In this document: positions 57,283 to 64,000 of the stretch, in pieces
Position numbering within the stretch: position 1 is the stretch's first letter
Layout of the letters: each line of letters starts with the position of its first letter
NCBI RefSeq assembly: GCF_000718255.1
Contig: NZ_JOFJ01000003.1
Span: forward strand, 310,001 to 374,000
Direction of reading: 5' to 3'
DNA: 64,000 nucleotides
Source of the DNA: Spirillospora albida
GTDB taxonomy: Bacteria; Actinomycetota; Actinomycetes; Streptosporangiales; Streptosporangiaceae
Notes under the pieces: generated by a model
Told to the model about the DNA's origin: nothing
Databases searched by the model: none
Seen by the model: only the letters and a program-made list of their open reading frames with translations
Program-made: the position numbers and the translations under genes

Positions 57283-58001
57283 CGGAGCGGGTGGAGCACA
57301 CCGACGTCGGGGCGTACGCGCTCGGGCTGCTGGAGGAGGACGACCGGCTCGCGTTCGAGGCTCATCTGCGGGGCTGCGACGCGTGCGCGGCGGAACTCGG
57401 GCAGATGGCGGGCCTGGCCGGCGCCCTGGCCGGGCTCGGGCCGGTGGAGGAATCCCCGGACGCCGACGCCCCGGCCCCTGCGGACGAGGCGCCGGTGATC
57501 GACCTGATGCGCCGCAGGAGAGCGGCGGAACGGCGGTTCCGCCGCGGGACGGCCGTGATCGGCACGGCCGCGGCCGCGGCGTTCCTCGCGGCCGGCGTGA
57601 CGATCGGCGCCGGGCTCGACGACGACCCGTCCGCTCCCGACGCGCACGCGTCCCACGGCCCCGCGCAGGCGCTGGTCATCTGGGGCGAGCGGCGTCAGGC
57701 CGCCGATCCGGAGACGGGGGCCTCCGGCGTGGTGGGGCTGGAGGGCAAGAAGTGGGGCACGCACGTCGGCCTGGAGCTGAAGGGGATCAAGGGGCCGCTG
57801 ACCTGCCGCCTCGAGGCGGTGTCGCGGGACGGCACGCGGTCCGTCGTCACGGGCTGGCGGGTGCCGCCGCAGGGCTACGGCGTGCCGGGATCGCCGCAGC
57901 CGCTGGTGACGCACGGCGGCACCGCGACCGCGCGCGCCGATCTCGTCCGGTTCGAGGTGGTCGTCGACGGCGGCCGGACCCTGCTCGCCATCCCGGTCTG
58001 A
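57279..58001 (+). CDS. zinc-finger anti-sigma factor, membrane-anchored
   Basis: 240 residues from GTG. The N-terminal ZAS motif is HTDVGAYALGLLEEDDRLAFEAHLRGCDACAAEL with the H-x3-C-x2-C ligands. One transmembrane helix (about 90-115, VIGTAAAAAFLAAGVTIGAGL) follows, then an extracellular domain of about 125 residues with a beta-rich pattern and a single Cys (LTCRLEAV). It resembles RslA, the partner of SigL. It holds the sigma factor at the membrane until an outside signal destroys it. Confidence 0.9.
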   Translation: MTERVEHTDVGAYALGLLEEDDRLAFEAHLRGCDACAAELGQMAGLAGALAGLGPVEESPDADAPAPADEAPVIDLMRRRRAAERRFRRGTAVIGTAAAAAFLAAGVTIGAGLDDDPSAPDAHASHGPAQALVIWGERRQAADPETGASGVVGLEGKKWGTHVGLELKGIKGPLTCRLEAVSRDGTRSVVTGWRVPPQGYGVPGSPQPLVTHGGTATARADLVRFEVVVDGGRTLLAIPV

Positions 58002-58077
58002 GCGCGGGCCCGGTCCGAGCGCGGGGCCGGACCGGGCACGGCGGCCCGGTCCGAGCGGCGGCCCTCCGGGCGCCCGA

Positions 58078-58083
58078 TAATCT
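58078..58083 (+). promoter_or_regulatory. leaderless -10 box of aroA
   Basis: TAATCT lies six bases before the aroA ATG, with no Shine-Dalgarno sequence in front of the start. This fits a leaderless transcript. The -35 region is not obvious. Confidence 0.5.
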
Positions 58084-58089
58084 TGGGGC

Positions 58090-59364
58090 ATGTCCGCTCC
58101 GCACTGGCCCGCCCCTGTCGCGCCCGGCCCCGTCGACGCCGTCGTGCCGATCCCCGGTTCCAAGTCGATGACGAACCGCGCGCTGATCCTGGCCGCGCTG
58201 GCCGGTGATCCGGTGCGGATCGTCCGGCCGCTGCGCAGCCGCGACACCGCCCTGATGGCGGGGGCGCTGCGGGCGCTCGGCGTGGCGGTGCGCGACGACG
58301 GCGACGACTGGGAGGTCGTCCCGGGTGAGCTGACCGGCCCCGCCCGGGTGGACGTGGGTCTCGCCGGGACGGTGATGCGGTTCCTGCCGCCCGTCGCGGC
58401 GCTCGCGGCGGGCGAGGTCGCGATCGACGGCGACCCGCGCGCGCGGGAGCGCCCGATGGGCCCGATCATCACGGCGCTGCGGGCGCTCGGCGCGGACATC
58501 GACGACGGCGGGCGCGGCGCGCTCCCCTTCGTCGTGCGGGGCACGGGCGCGGTGCCCGGCGGCCCCGTCACGATCGACGCGTCGGGATCGTCGCAGCTGG
58601 TGTCGGGGCTGCTGCTGGCCGCTCCCCGGTTCGGCAAGGGCGTGGAGGTGCGGCACGAGGGCCCGCCCGTGCCGTCCGCGCCGCACCTGGCGATGACCGT
58701 GCGGATGCTCCGGGACGCGGGCGCCCAGGTCGACGCGGGCGACGACGTGTGGCGAGTCGCTCCCGGCCCGCTGCGCGGCGGGACGTCCGTCATCGAACCG
58801 GACCTGTCGAACGCGGCGCAGTTCCTCGGCGCGGCCCTGGTCACCGGCGGCCGGGTCACCGTCCCCGGCTGGCCCGCGGAGACGACGCAGCCGGGCGACG
58901 CGCTGCGCGGGCTGCTCGCGCAGATGGGCGCCGAGGTCGCGTGGAGCCCCGACGGGCTGACCGTCCGCGGCACCGGCGCGTTCCGGGGCCTGGACGCCGA
59001 CCTGCACGAGGTCGGCGAGCTGACCCCCGTCCTCGCGGCCCTCGCCGCGCTGGCGGGCTCGCCGTCCCGGCTGACCGGCATCGCGCACCTGCGCGGCCAC
59101 GAGACCGACCGGCTCGCCGCGCTGGTCGCCGAGATCAACGGGCTGGGCGGCGACGTGCGGGAGCTGCCGGACGGGCTGGAGATCCGGCCCCGGCCACTGC
59201 GCGGCGGAGTCTTCCGCACCTACGACGACCACCGTATGGTCATGGCGGCGGCGGTGCTCGGCCTCGCCGTCCCCGGTGTCGAGGTGGAGAACGCCGCGAC
59301 CGTGGGCAAGACACTTCCGGACTTCACGGAACGGTGGGCGTCGCTGGTGGCGTCCGCCGCGTAG
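58090..59364 (+). CDS. aroA: 3-phosphoshikimate 1-carboxyvinyltransferase (EPSP synthase)
   Basis: 424 residues. IPGSKSMTNRALILAAL contains the phosphate-binding Lys/Ser, VDVGLAGTVMRFLPPVAAL and GDPRARERPMGPIITALRALG follow, and the C-terminal half has ASGSSQLVSGLLLAAPRF, VIEPDLSNAAQFLGAA and TYDDHRMVMAAAVLGL. All are standard. It joins shikimate-3-phosphate and PEP in aromatic amino-acid synthesis. rsgA follows in the same direction after 37 bases, as in many actinomycetes. Confidence 0.97.
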   Translation: MSAPHWPAPVAPGPVDAVVPIPGSKSMTNRALILAALAGDPVRIVRPLRSRDTALMAGALRALGVAVRDDGDDWEVVPGELTGPARVDVGLAGTVMRFLPPVAALAAGEVAIDGDPRARERPMGPIITALRALGADIDDGGRGALPFVVRGTGAVPGGPVTIDASGSSQLVSGLLLAAPRFGKGVEVRHEGPPVPSAPHLAMTVRMLRDAGAQVDAGDDVWRVAPGPLRGGTSVIEPDLSNAAQFLGAALVTGGRVTVPGWPAETTQPGDALRGLLAQMGAEVAWSPDGLTVRGTGAFRGLDADLHEVGELTPVLAALAALAGSPSRLTGIAHLRGHETDRLAALVAEINGLGGDVRELPDGLEIRPRPLRGGVFRTYDDHRMVMAAAVLGLAVPGVEVENAATVGKTLPDFTERWASLVASAA

Positions 59365-59401
59365 CCGAACCGGGCAGACGAGCAGGACAGGGGTCGGAGC
59401 G

Positions 59402-60409
59402 CTGGCACGCCGAACAGGGGACTACGACGAGGACGACGTCCGGGTGCGGCCCGGCCGCCGCGGGACCCGCCCGCGCACCCGCCGCCGCCCGGCGCACGAG
59501 GACGCCGCGGCGGGCTTCGTCATGGCCGTCGACCGCGGCCGCTACCGCTGCCTGCTCGATCCCGGCACGGACGGCGAACGCGAGGTCACCGCGATGCGCG
59601 CCCGGGAGCTCGGCCGCAAGGGCGTCGTGGTCGGCGACCGGGTCGCGCTGGTCGGGGACGTGTCCGGCACGCCCGACACGCTGGCCCGGATCGTCCGGGT
59701 GGAGCCGCGCGCGTCGGCGCTGCGCCGCACCGCCGACGACACCGATCCGTTCGAGCGGATCATCGTGGCGAACGCCGACCAGCTCGTCATCGTGACGGCC
59801 CTCGCCGACCCCGAACCGCGCCCCCGGATGATCGACCGGCAGCTCGTCGCCGGCTACGACGCCGGCATGGACCCGCTGCTGTGCCTCACGAAGGCCGACC
59901 TCGCGGACCCGGCGAACCTCGTCGCCGAGTACGCCCCCCTCGGGGTCCCCTATGTCGTGACGCGGCGCGGCGACCCGCCGGACGCCCTGCGCGAGCACCT
60001 CGCGGGCCGCACCAGCGTCCTCGTCGGGCACTCGGGCGTCGGGAAGTCGACGCTGGTGAACGCCCTCGTCCCGGACGCGGCGCGCGCCGTGAGCCACGTC
60101 AACGCGGTCACCGGCCGGGGCCGGCACACCTCGTCGTCCGCGCTGGCCCTCGAGCTCCCCGGCCGGGACGGCTGGATCATCGACACCCCCGGCGTCCGCA
60201 GCTTCGGCCTCGCGCACATCAGGCCCGAGAACGTCATCAACGCGTTCGAGGACCTCGCCGAAGGCGCCGCCGAACGCTGCCCGCCCGCATGCGACCACTT
60301 CCAGGAGGACTGCGGGCTGGACGGATGGGTCGAGGAGGGCCACGCCACCCGGGCCCGCCTCGATTCGCTCCGCCGCCTGCTCGCCAGCCGCGAGGGCGAA
60401 GCCGACTAG
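59402..60409 (+). CDS. rsgA: ribosome small-subunit GTPase RsgA
   Basis: 335 residues if it starts at CTG 59402 (LARRTGDYDEDD), which aligns with the N-terminus of streptomycete RsgA; there is no ATG, GTG or TTG at that place. The next standard start is GTG at 59444. OB-fold region EDAAAGFVMAVDRGRYRCLL, GTPase G-motifs LCLTKADLADP, VGHSGVGKST and IIDTPGVRSFGL in circularly permuted order, then the zinc knuckle CPPACDHFQEDC. It matures the 30S subunit in late assembly. Confidence 0.92.
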   Translation: MARRTGDYDEDDVRVRPGRRGTRPRTRRRPAHEDAAAGFVMAVDRGRYRCLLDPGTDGEREVTAMRARELGRKGVVVGDRVALVGDVSGTPDTLARIVRVEPRASALRRTADDTDPFERIIVANADQLVIVTALADPEPRPRMIDRQLVAGYDAGMDPLLCLTKADLADPANLVAEYAPLGVPYVVTRRGDPPDALREHLAGRTSVLVGHSGVGKSTLVNALVPDAARAVSHVNAVTGRGRHTSSSALALELPGRDGWIIDTPGVRSFGLAHIRPENVINAFEDLAEGAAERCPPACDHFQEDCGLDGWVEEGHATRARLDSLRRLLASREGEAD

Positions 60410-60431
60410 AAGGGCCGCGGGGACGGGCCGG

Positions 60432-61274
60432 CTAGGGGTTCTCGAACAGGCCGCGGGCGCGGGCCTCCACCTCGTTCAAAGCCTTGACGTGTTCGGGCGC
60501 CAGTTCCTCGACGCAGCGGGTGAGGGCCTCGGCGACCGAGCTGAAGGCGGTCTCCTCGGCGCCGCGCAGCGCGGCCCGGACGGTCGCGGAGCGGGCGCCG
60601 AGCGCGGCCCATTCCAGTTCGAGGCGGGCGACGGCCTCGTCGAAGGCGTGGGCGGTCCCGGCCGCAGCCTTGCGCAGCTCGTCCGGGATGGGGCCGCGGC
60701 CCGCCTGCCGCGCGCGGGTCGAGAGGCTGGAGATCTGCCCGGCGAGGGACAGCCCCTCGCGGGCGAGCGGCAGCACCTCGTGGATGAGGTCGGTCACGGC
60801 CTTCGCGAGCTCCTCGACGCGCGTCAGCAGCGTCCGCGTCGCGTCCTCCAGCGCGGCGGCCGTGCGGGCGGCGACCCGTTCCGCCACGTCGCGCTGGCGG
60901 CGGGACAGCGCGGGGACGAGGTCGCCGTCCATGAAGCGGCGCAGCTCCCGCTCGCGGTCGGCGGCGCCGGGACGCTCCGCCCAGTCGGCCCACACCCGCT
61001 CGACGCGCTCCCGGCCGGACGCCTCGATCTCGCCGTTGACCTCCTGCAGCGCCTCCCCCGCACGGGCCTTCAGGCGTTCGACGCGCTCGTAGAGGGCGTC
61101 CCGTTTGAAGGGCTCGTTGAGCTCGTTGAGCTGCGCCTGCAGCCGCCGGGACACGTCGATGGCGTGTTCGGCGAGCGGGACGAGTCGGTCGGCGAGCTCG
61201 TCGAGCGTCCGGGACCGCCGCGGGTCCGTCAGCTCGGCCACCCAGCCGGGAAGGTCGTGCACCATGGCCCCCAT
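60432..61274 (-). CDS. coiled-coil rich protein of unknown function
   Basis: 280 residues; ATG at 61274 has GGAG seven bases upstream. Almost entirely helical, with long amphipathic segments (IDVSRRLQAQLNELNEPFKRDALYERVERLKARAG, DLVPALSRRQRDVAERVAARTAAALEDATRTLL). No membrane helix or known motif. It converges with rsgA (22 bases apart) and diverges from hisN. It may act as a scaffold; no function can be assigned. Confidence 0.75.
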   Translation of the reverse strand: MGAMVHDLPGWVAELTDPRRSRTLDELADRLVPLAEHAIDVSRRLQAQLNELNEPFKRDALYERVERLKARAGEALQEVNGEIEASGRERVERVWADWAERPGAADRERELRRFMDGDLVPALSRRQRDVAERVAARTAAALEDATRTLLTRVEELAKAVTDLIHEVLPLAREGLSLAGQISSLSTRARQAGRGPIPDELRKAAAGTAHAFDEAVARLELEWAALGARSATVRAALRGAEETAFSSVAEALTRCVEELAPEHVKALNEVEARARGLFENP

Positions 61275-61375
61275 GCTGCCACTCCGGCCCTCCCCGCCGG
61301 TCCCGGAGAGCGGAATGCCAGGCCGAATGGCGGGTCGGCGGGGGGTGAGAGTGTCGGTGCGGCCCGTGATCGCGG

Positions 61376-61381
61376 TAGCGT
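61376..61381 (+). promoter_or_regulatory. leaderless -10 box of hisN
   Basis: TAGCGT lies seven bases before the GTG start of hisN, and no ribosome site is present, so the transcript is probably leaderless. Confidence 0.5.
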
Positions 61382-61388
61382 GCACGCC

Positions 61389-62195
61389 GTGGCGGGCTAT
61401 TCCGATGACCTGCGTCTCGCGCACGTACTGGCGGACGGGGCCGACGACATCACGACGAAGCGCTTCCGCGCGCTCGATCTCGACATCGAGACCAAGCCTG
61501 ACCTGACGCCGGTCAGCGACGCCGACCGCAGCGTCGAGGAGCAGATACGCGGCACGCTGAGCCGGGCGCGGCCGCGCGACGCGGTGATCGGCGAGGAGTA
61601 CGGCCGGACGGGCTACGGCAACCGCTGCTGGATCATCGACCCGATCGACGCGACGAAGAACTTCGTGCGGGGCGTCCCGGTGTGGGCGACGCTGATCGCG
61701 CTGATGGAGAACGACCAGGTGGTGGTGGGGGTCGTGTCGGCTCCCGCCCTGCACCGCCGGTGGTGGGCGGCGCGCGGCGGCGGCGCGTGGACGGGCCGCA
61801 GCCTGACCCGCGCGACCCGGATGTCGGTGTCGTCGGTGGCGGAGATGCCGGACGCGTCGCTGTCGTTCTCCAGCCTGGGCGGCTGGGAGGAGGGCGGCCG
61901 GCTGGAGCGGTTCCTCGACCTGACCCGCGAGGTGTGGCGGACGCGGGCGTTCGGCGACTTCTGGTCGCACATGATGGTGGCCGAGGGCGTCATCGACATC
62001 TCCGCGGAACCGGAGGTGTCGCTGTGGGACCTCGCCGCGCTCCAGGTGATCGTGGAGGAGGCGGGCGGGATGTTCACCGACCTGTCGGGCGTCCCCGGCC
62101 CGGACGGCGGCAGCGTCGTCTGCACGAACGGCAGGCTGCACGCGGACGTGCTCCGCACCCTGGGCGGCGGCCAGCTGTCCCTGCGCATCGACTGA
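61389..62195 (+). CDS. hisN: histidinol-phosphatase, inositol-monophosphatase family
   Basis: 268 residues from GTG at 61389. Metal-binding motifs of the family are GEEYG, WIIDPIDATKNFVRG and the C-terminal SLWDLAALQVIVEEAGG. SDDLRLAHVLADGADDITTKRF at the N-terminus is the actinobacterial HisN hallmark. It dephosphorylates histidinol phosphate in the histidine pathway. No other his genes are nearby. The tandem repeat 62206-62322 follows. Confidence 0.9.
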   Translation: MAGYSDDLRLAHVLADGADDITTKRFRALDLDIETKPDLTPVSDADRSVEEQIRGTLSRARPRDAVIGEEYGRTGYGNRCWIIDPIDATKNFVRGVPVWATLIALMENDQVVVGVVSAPALHRRWWAARGGGAWTGRSLTRATRMSVSSVAEMPDASLSFSSLGGWEEGGRLERFLDLTREVWRTRAFGDFWSHMMVAEGVIDISAEPEVSLWDLAALQVIVEEAGGMFTDLSGVPGPDGGSVVCTNGRLHADVLRTLGGGQLSLRID

Positions 62196-62205
62196 GACCG
62201 GCGTC

Positions 62206-62322
62206 GAATGACCGGGCGCATGCGATGACCATGCCGATCGAATGACCGTGCCGATCGGGAGACCAGGCGGATCGGTGACCAGGCGGATCGCGTGACCAGG
62301 CGGATCGGGTGACCTGACTCTG
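62206..62322 (+). repeat. degenerate tandem repeat, 16-18 bp unit, about seven copies
   Basis: Units of the type GTGACCAGGCGGATCGG follow one another: GAATGACCGGGCGCATGC, GATGACCATGCCGATC, GAATGACCGTGCCGATC, GGGAGACCAGGCGGATC, GGTGACCAGGCGGATC, GCGTGACCAGGCGGATC and GGGTGACCTGAC. The last copies are the most alike. It lies in the gap after hisN and has no coding function that I can see. Confidence 0.7.
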
Positions 62323-62424
62323 GGGCGCCCTGATGCTGGCCCCGCGGTCACTCACGGCATACCGTGGAACGGCGGTCGCGGGACGGTCGTTGTCCTGAGG
62401 GGCGGCCCGTTCGGAGGTGGAGTC

Positions 62425-62616
62425 ATGTCGACCCAGACCAAGGTCGTGATCGGCGGCGTCGTCGTCGGGTTCCTGACCCTGTTCGTGTTCCCGTGGTGGG
62501 TGAGCGCCCTGATCATCCTCGGTGTGCTGGGCGCGCCGCTGGCCGGCTACCTGATGCTCGACCCGGCCCAGCGCAGGCGGCTTCGCGCCCAGGGCCGCAA
62601 GCGCCTCGGCAGCTGA
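62425..62616 (+). CDS. small membrane protein
   Basis: 63 residues; ATG follows GGAGG. Two transmembrane segments (about 7-23 and 26-45) and a basic tail (RRRLRAQGRKRLGS). No family recognised; common in actinobacteria as a short hypothetical membrane protein. Confidence 0.7.
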   Translation: MSTQTKVVIGGVVVGFLTLFVFPWWVSALIILGVLGAPLAGYLMLDPAQRRRLRAQGRKRLGS

Positions 62617-62649
62617 GCGGCGCGTCCGCCCGCTGCCGAGGGCCGGTTC

Positions 62650-64000
62650 CTAGTCCCAGAGGCCGCGGTCGTCGCCGCGCGGGTCCAGGACGATCGCGTC
62701 CGCGGCGCCGTCGAACACCTTGACCGGACGGGTCGCCGGGTCGAACGGCGTCCAGCCCGGGTCGCCGCCGACGGCGAAGTCGAGCCAGGCGCGGTGCATC
62801 GCGGCGGCGAGCCCGCGCGGCGGGTTCGGCCCGGCCATGCCGCCGGTGTCGGCGCGCAGGTTGTCGAAGACGAAGCCGAGTTCGAGGGCGTGGCAGGCGC
62901 CGAGCCCGGCGACGGGCGAGCGCCACGCGAACTCGTACATCCAGGTGCGGCCGCCGGACGCGGCGTGCCCGGCGGCGGTGCGGTGCGCCGGGACGCGGAA
63001 CAGCGAGTCCGTGATGATCATTGCCATGAGCTCGCCGGAGGTCAGACCGGGGTGGCGCTCCCGGTAGGCGGCGGGCAGCGTCGCCGGGACTCCCATCCCG
63101 GCGGTGGCGGGGACGATCAGCTCCTCGGTGAAGACGTCCGCGAGACCGGTCGGCATGAGGAACAGCCGGAACTCCTCCGCGTTGTAGCCGATCAGGAGGT
63201 CGACGTCCCTCCCGGCGCCGGCCGCGATGGCGTCCTCGGGGCGGCGGGTGAGCAGCTCGCCGTCGATGACCGGGGTGAGGGACATCCCGCCCGCGGCGGT
63301 GGTGGCGCCCCAGCGGCCCGGGTCGGGCAGCGCCGCGACCTCGGCGGCGACGGCCGACTGGACGGGGATGATCGCCGCCGGGTCGAGCGCGGCGAAGCCC
63401 TCGGCGGTCGGCTCGACGCCGAGCCGGGCCGCCATCTCCTTGACGACGAGGAGGGCGTCCTCGGGCTCCTGCGCGATGGAGCCCGCGCCGCTCTGCGGGA
63501 TCGCCCGCCGGAACAGGCCGAGGTCGAGGGAGAGCAGGGTGGTGACGCTCATCGCGCCCGCCGACTCGCCGAACACCGTGACCCGTGACGGGTCGCCGCC
63601 GAACGCCGCGATGTTGTCGCGGACCCATTCCAGCGCGGCGATCTGGTCGAGCAGCCCCCGGTTGGCCGGGGCGCCGGGCAGGTGCGCGAAGCCCTCGACG
63701 CCGAGCCGGTAGTTGATCGTCACGCAGACGGCGCCGTCGCGGGCGAAGTTGCGGCCGTTGTAGACGTCCACGGCGCCGGATCCGTTGCGGAAGGCGCCGC
63801 CGTGGATCCACACCATGACGGGCAGGCCGGAGCCGCCGGGATCGGGCGTCCAGACGTTCAGGTTGAGGCAGTCCTCGCCCGGGACGACCGGGTCGGGCAG
63901 CAGCTCGCTGAACGGCTTCGGGTACGGGGGCTTGGGCGCGGTGGGGCCGTAGGCGACGGCGTCGCGGATCCCGTCCCAGGACGCGGGCGGCCTGGGCTCC
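62650..64000 (-). CDS. carboxylesterase, type B (N-terminus beyond the window)
   Basis: The frame continues to the right edge, with EDCLNLNVWTP and the oxyanion motif HGGAF visible before the catalytic GESAGAMSV (Ser nucleophile). A later His in ACHALELGFVFDNL is near the expected triad His. The 3' end at 62650 is complete. Carboxylesterase/lipase family alpha/beta hydrolase, probably secreted or intracellular depending on the missing start. Substrate unknown. The coding part covers at least 450 residues. Confidence 0.9.
   Translation of the reverse strand, partial: EPRPPASWDGIRDAVAYGPTAPKPPYPKPFSELLPDPVVPGEDCLNLNVWTPDPGGSGLPVMVWIHGGAFRNGSGAVDVYNGRNFARDGAVCVTINYRLGVEGFAHLPGAPANRGLLDQIAALEWVRDNIAAFGGDPSRVTVFGESAGAMSVTTLLSLDLGLFRRAIPQSGAGSIAQEPEDALLVVKEMAARLGVEPTAEGFAALDPAAIIPVQSAVAAEVAALPDPGRWGATTAAGGMSLTPVIDGELLTRRPEDAIAAGAGRDVDLLIGYNAEEFRLFLMPTGLADVFTEELIVPATAGMGVPATLPAAYRERHPGLTSGELMAMIITDSLFRVPAHRTAAGHAASGGRTWMYEFAWRSPVAGLGACHALELGFVFDNLRADTGGMAGPNPPRGLAAAMHRAWLDFAVGGDPGWTPFDPATRPVKVFDGAADAIVLDPRGDDRGLWD

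Noticed and set aside
62206..62322. Possible CRISPR array
   Set aside because: Units are 16-18 bases in direct succession without spacers and are degenerate; this is a tandem repeat, not CRISPR.
13265..64000. tRNA, rRNA or riboswitch genes
   Set aside because: No cloverleaf, rRNA or known riboswitch core was noticed in the intergenic regions; a covariance-model search would be needed to exclude small RNAs.

Overview
The window is high-GC actinobacterial chromosome, dense with genes on both strands and with many GTG and TTG starts. Marker genes are a WhiB1-type Fe-S protein beside a PdtaS-type kinase, SigR-RsrA, a conservon (CvnA-B-C-D), nickel superoxide dismutase with its maturation protease, the fused 2-oxoglutarate dehydrogenase Kgd, a DasR-like GntR regulator and the biotin-synthase helper BsaP. 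Together these suggest a filamentous actinomycete; a Thermomonosporaceae/Actinomadura-like genome is my best guess, but that is inference. I see no rRNA, tRNA, insertion sequence, prophage or CRISPR array. The content is mainly core and conserved-accessory genes.

Layout. 0-8 kb: the end of an unknown gene, a methyltransferase, a ferredoxin and alcohol dehydrogenase behind a KstR-like operator, a secreted nuclease-like pseudoenzyme, a tiny metallothionein-like peptide, an Asp-box repeat protein and a DUF1707 protein. 8-12 kb: the conservon on the minus strand. 12-18 kb: a degenerate CbiX-like protein, acyl-CoA/SDR metabolism, a DapB-like reductase, a Xi-class GST and AIM24. 18-24 kb: kgd, DUF6104 and a DUF4097-PadR operon. 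24-29 kb: an oxidoreductase, an amino-acid ABC transporter and malic enzyme. 29-35 kb: a CGNR-type zinc protein overlapping sodX, then sodN, an anti-sigma/SigB-type pair, a lipid kinase and whiB1.

35-48 kb: pdtaS, bioF, dasR, a TetR-controlled SDR/acyl-CoA dehydrogenase pair, bioB-bioD, a lipoprotein, a carotenoid oxygenase, bsaP and a biotin carboxylase. This is a loose biotin neighbourhood without bioA. 48-52 kb: two tandem membrane HD-domain proteins preceded by a possible 28-residue peptide gene, then a sugar-nucleotide epimerase. 52-58 kb: sigR-rsrA, a methyltransferase, a DksA-like protein, an SRAP protein, DoxX and an ECF sigma/anti-sigma pair. 58-64 kb: aroA, rsgA, a coiled-coil protein, hisN, a minisatellite-like repeat, a small membrane protein and a truncated carboxylesterase.

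The most useful regulatory signals are exact SigR-type promoters (GGGAAT, 18 bases, GTT) in front of sigR and of the CGNR-protein gene, a perfect CRP site in front of whiB1, and a TGAACC/CGT promoter in front of the second ECF sigma gene. Others are an 18-bp TetR palindrome, a 12-mer shared by the DUF1707 and DUF4097-PadR promoters, and a series of apparently leaderless genes with a TANNNT box 6-8 bases before the start codon. I found no clearly new multi-gene system. The best leads for something undescribed are the small peptide upstream of the HD-domain pair, the SigR-linked CGNR protein overlapping sodX, and the shared PadR-type motif.
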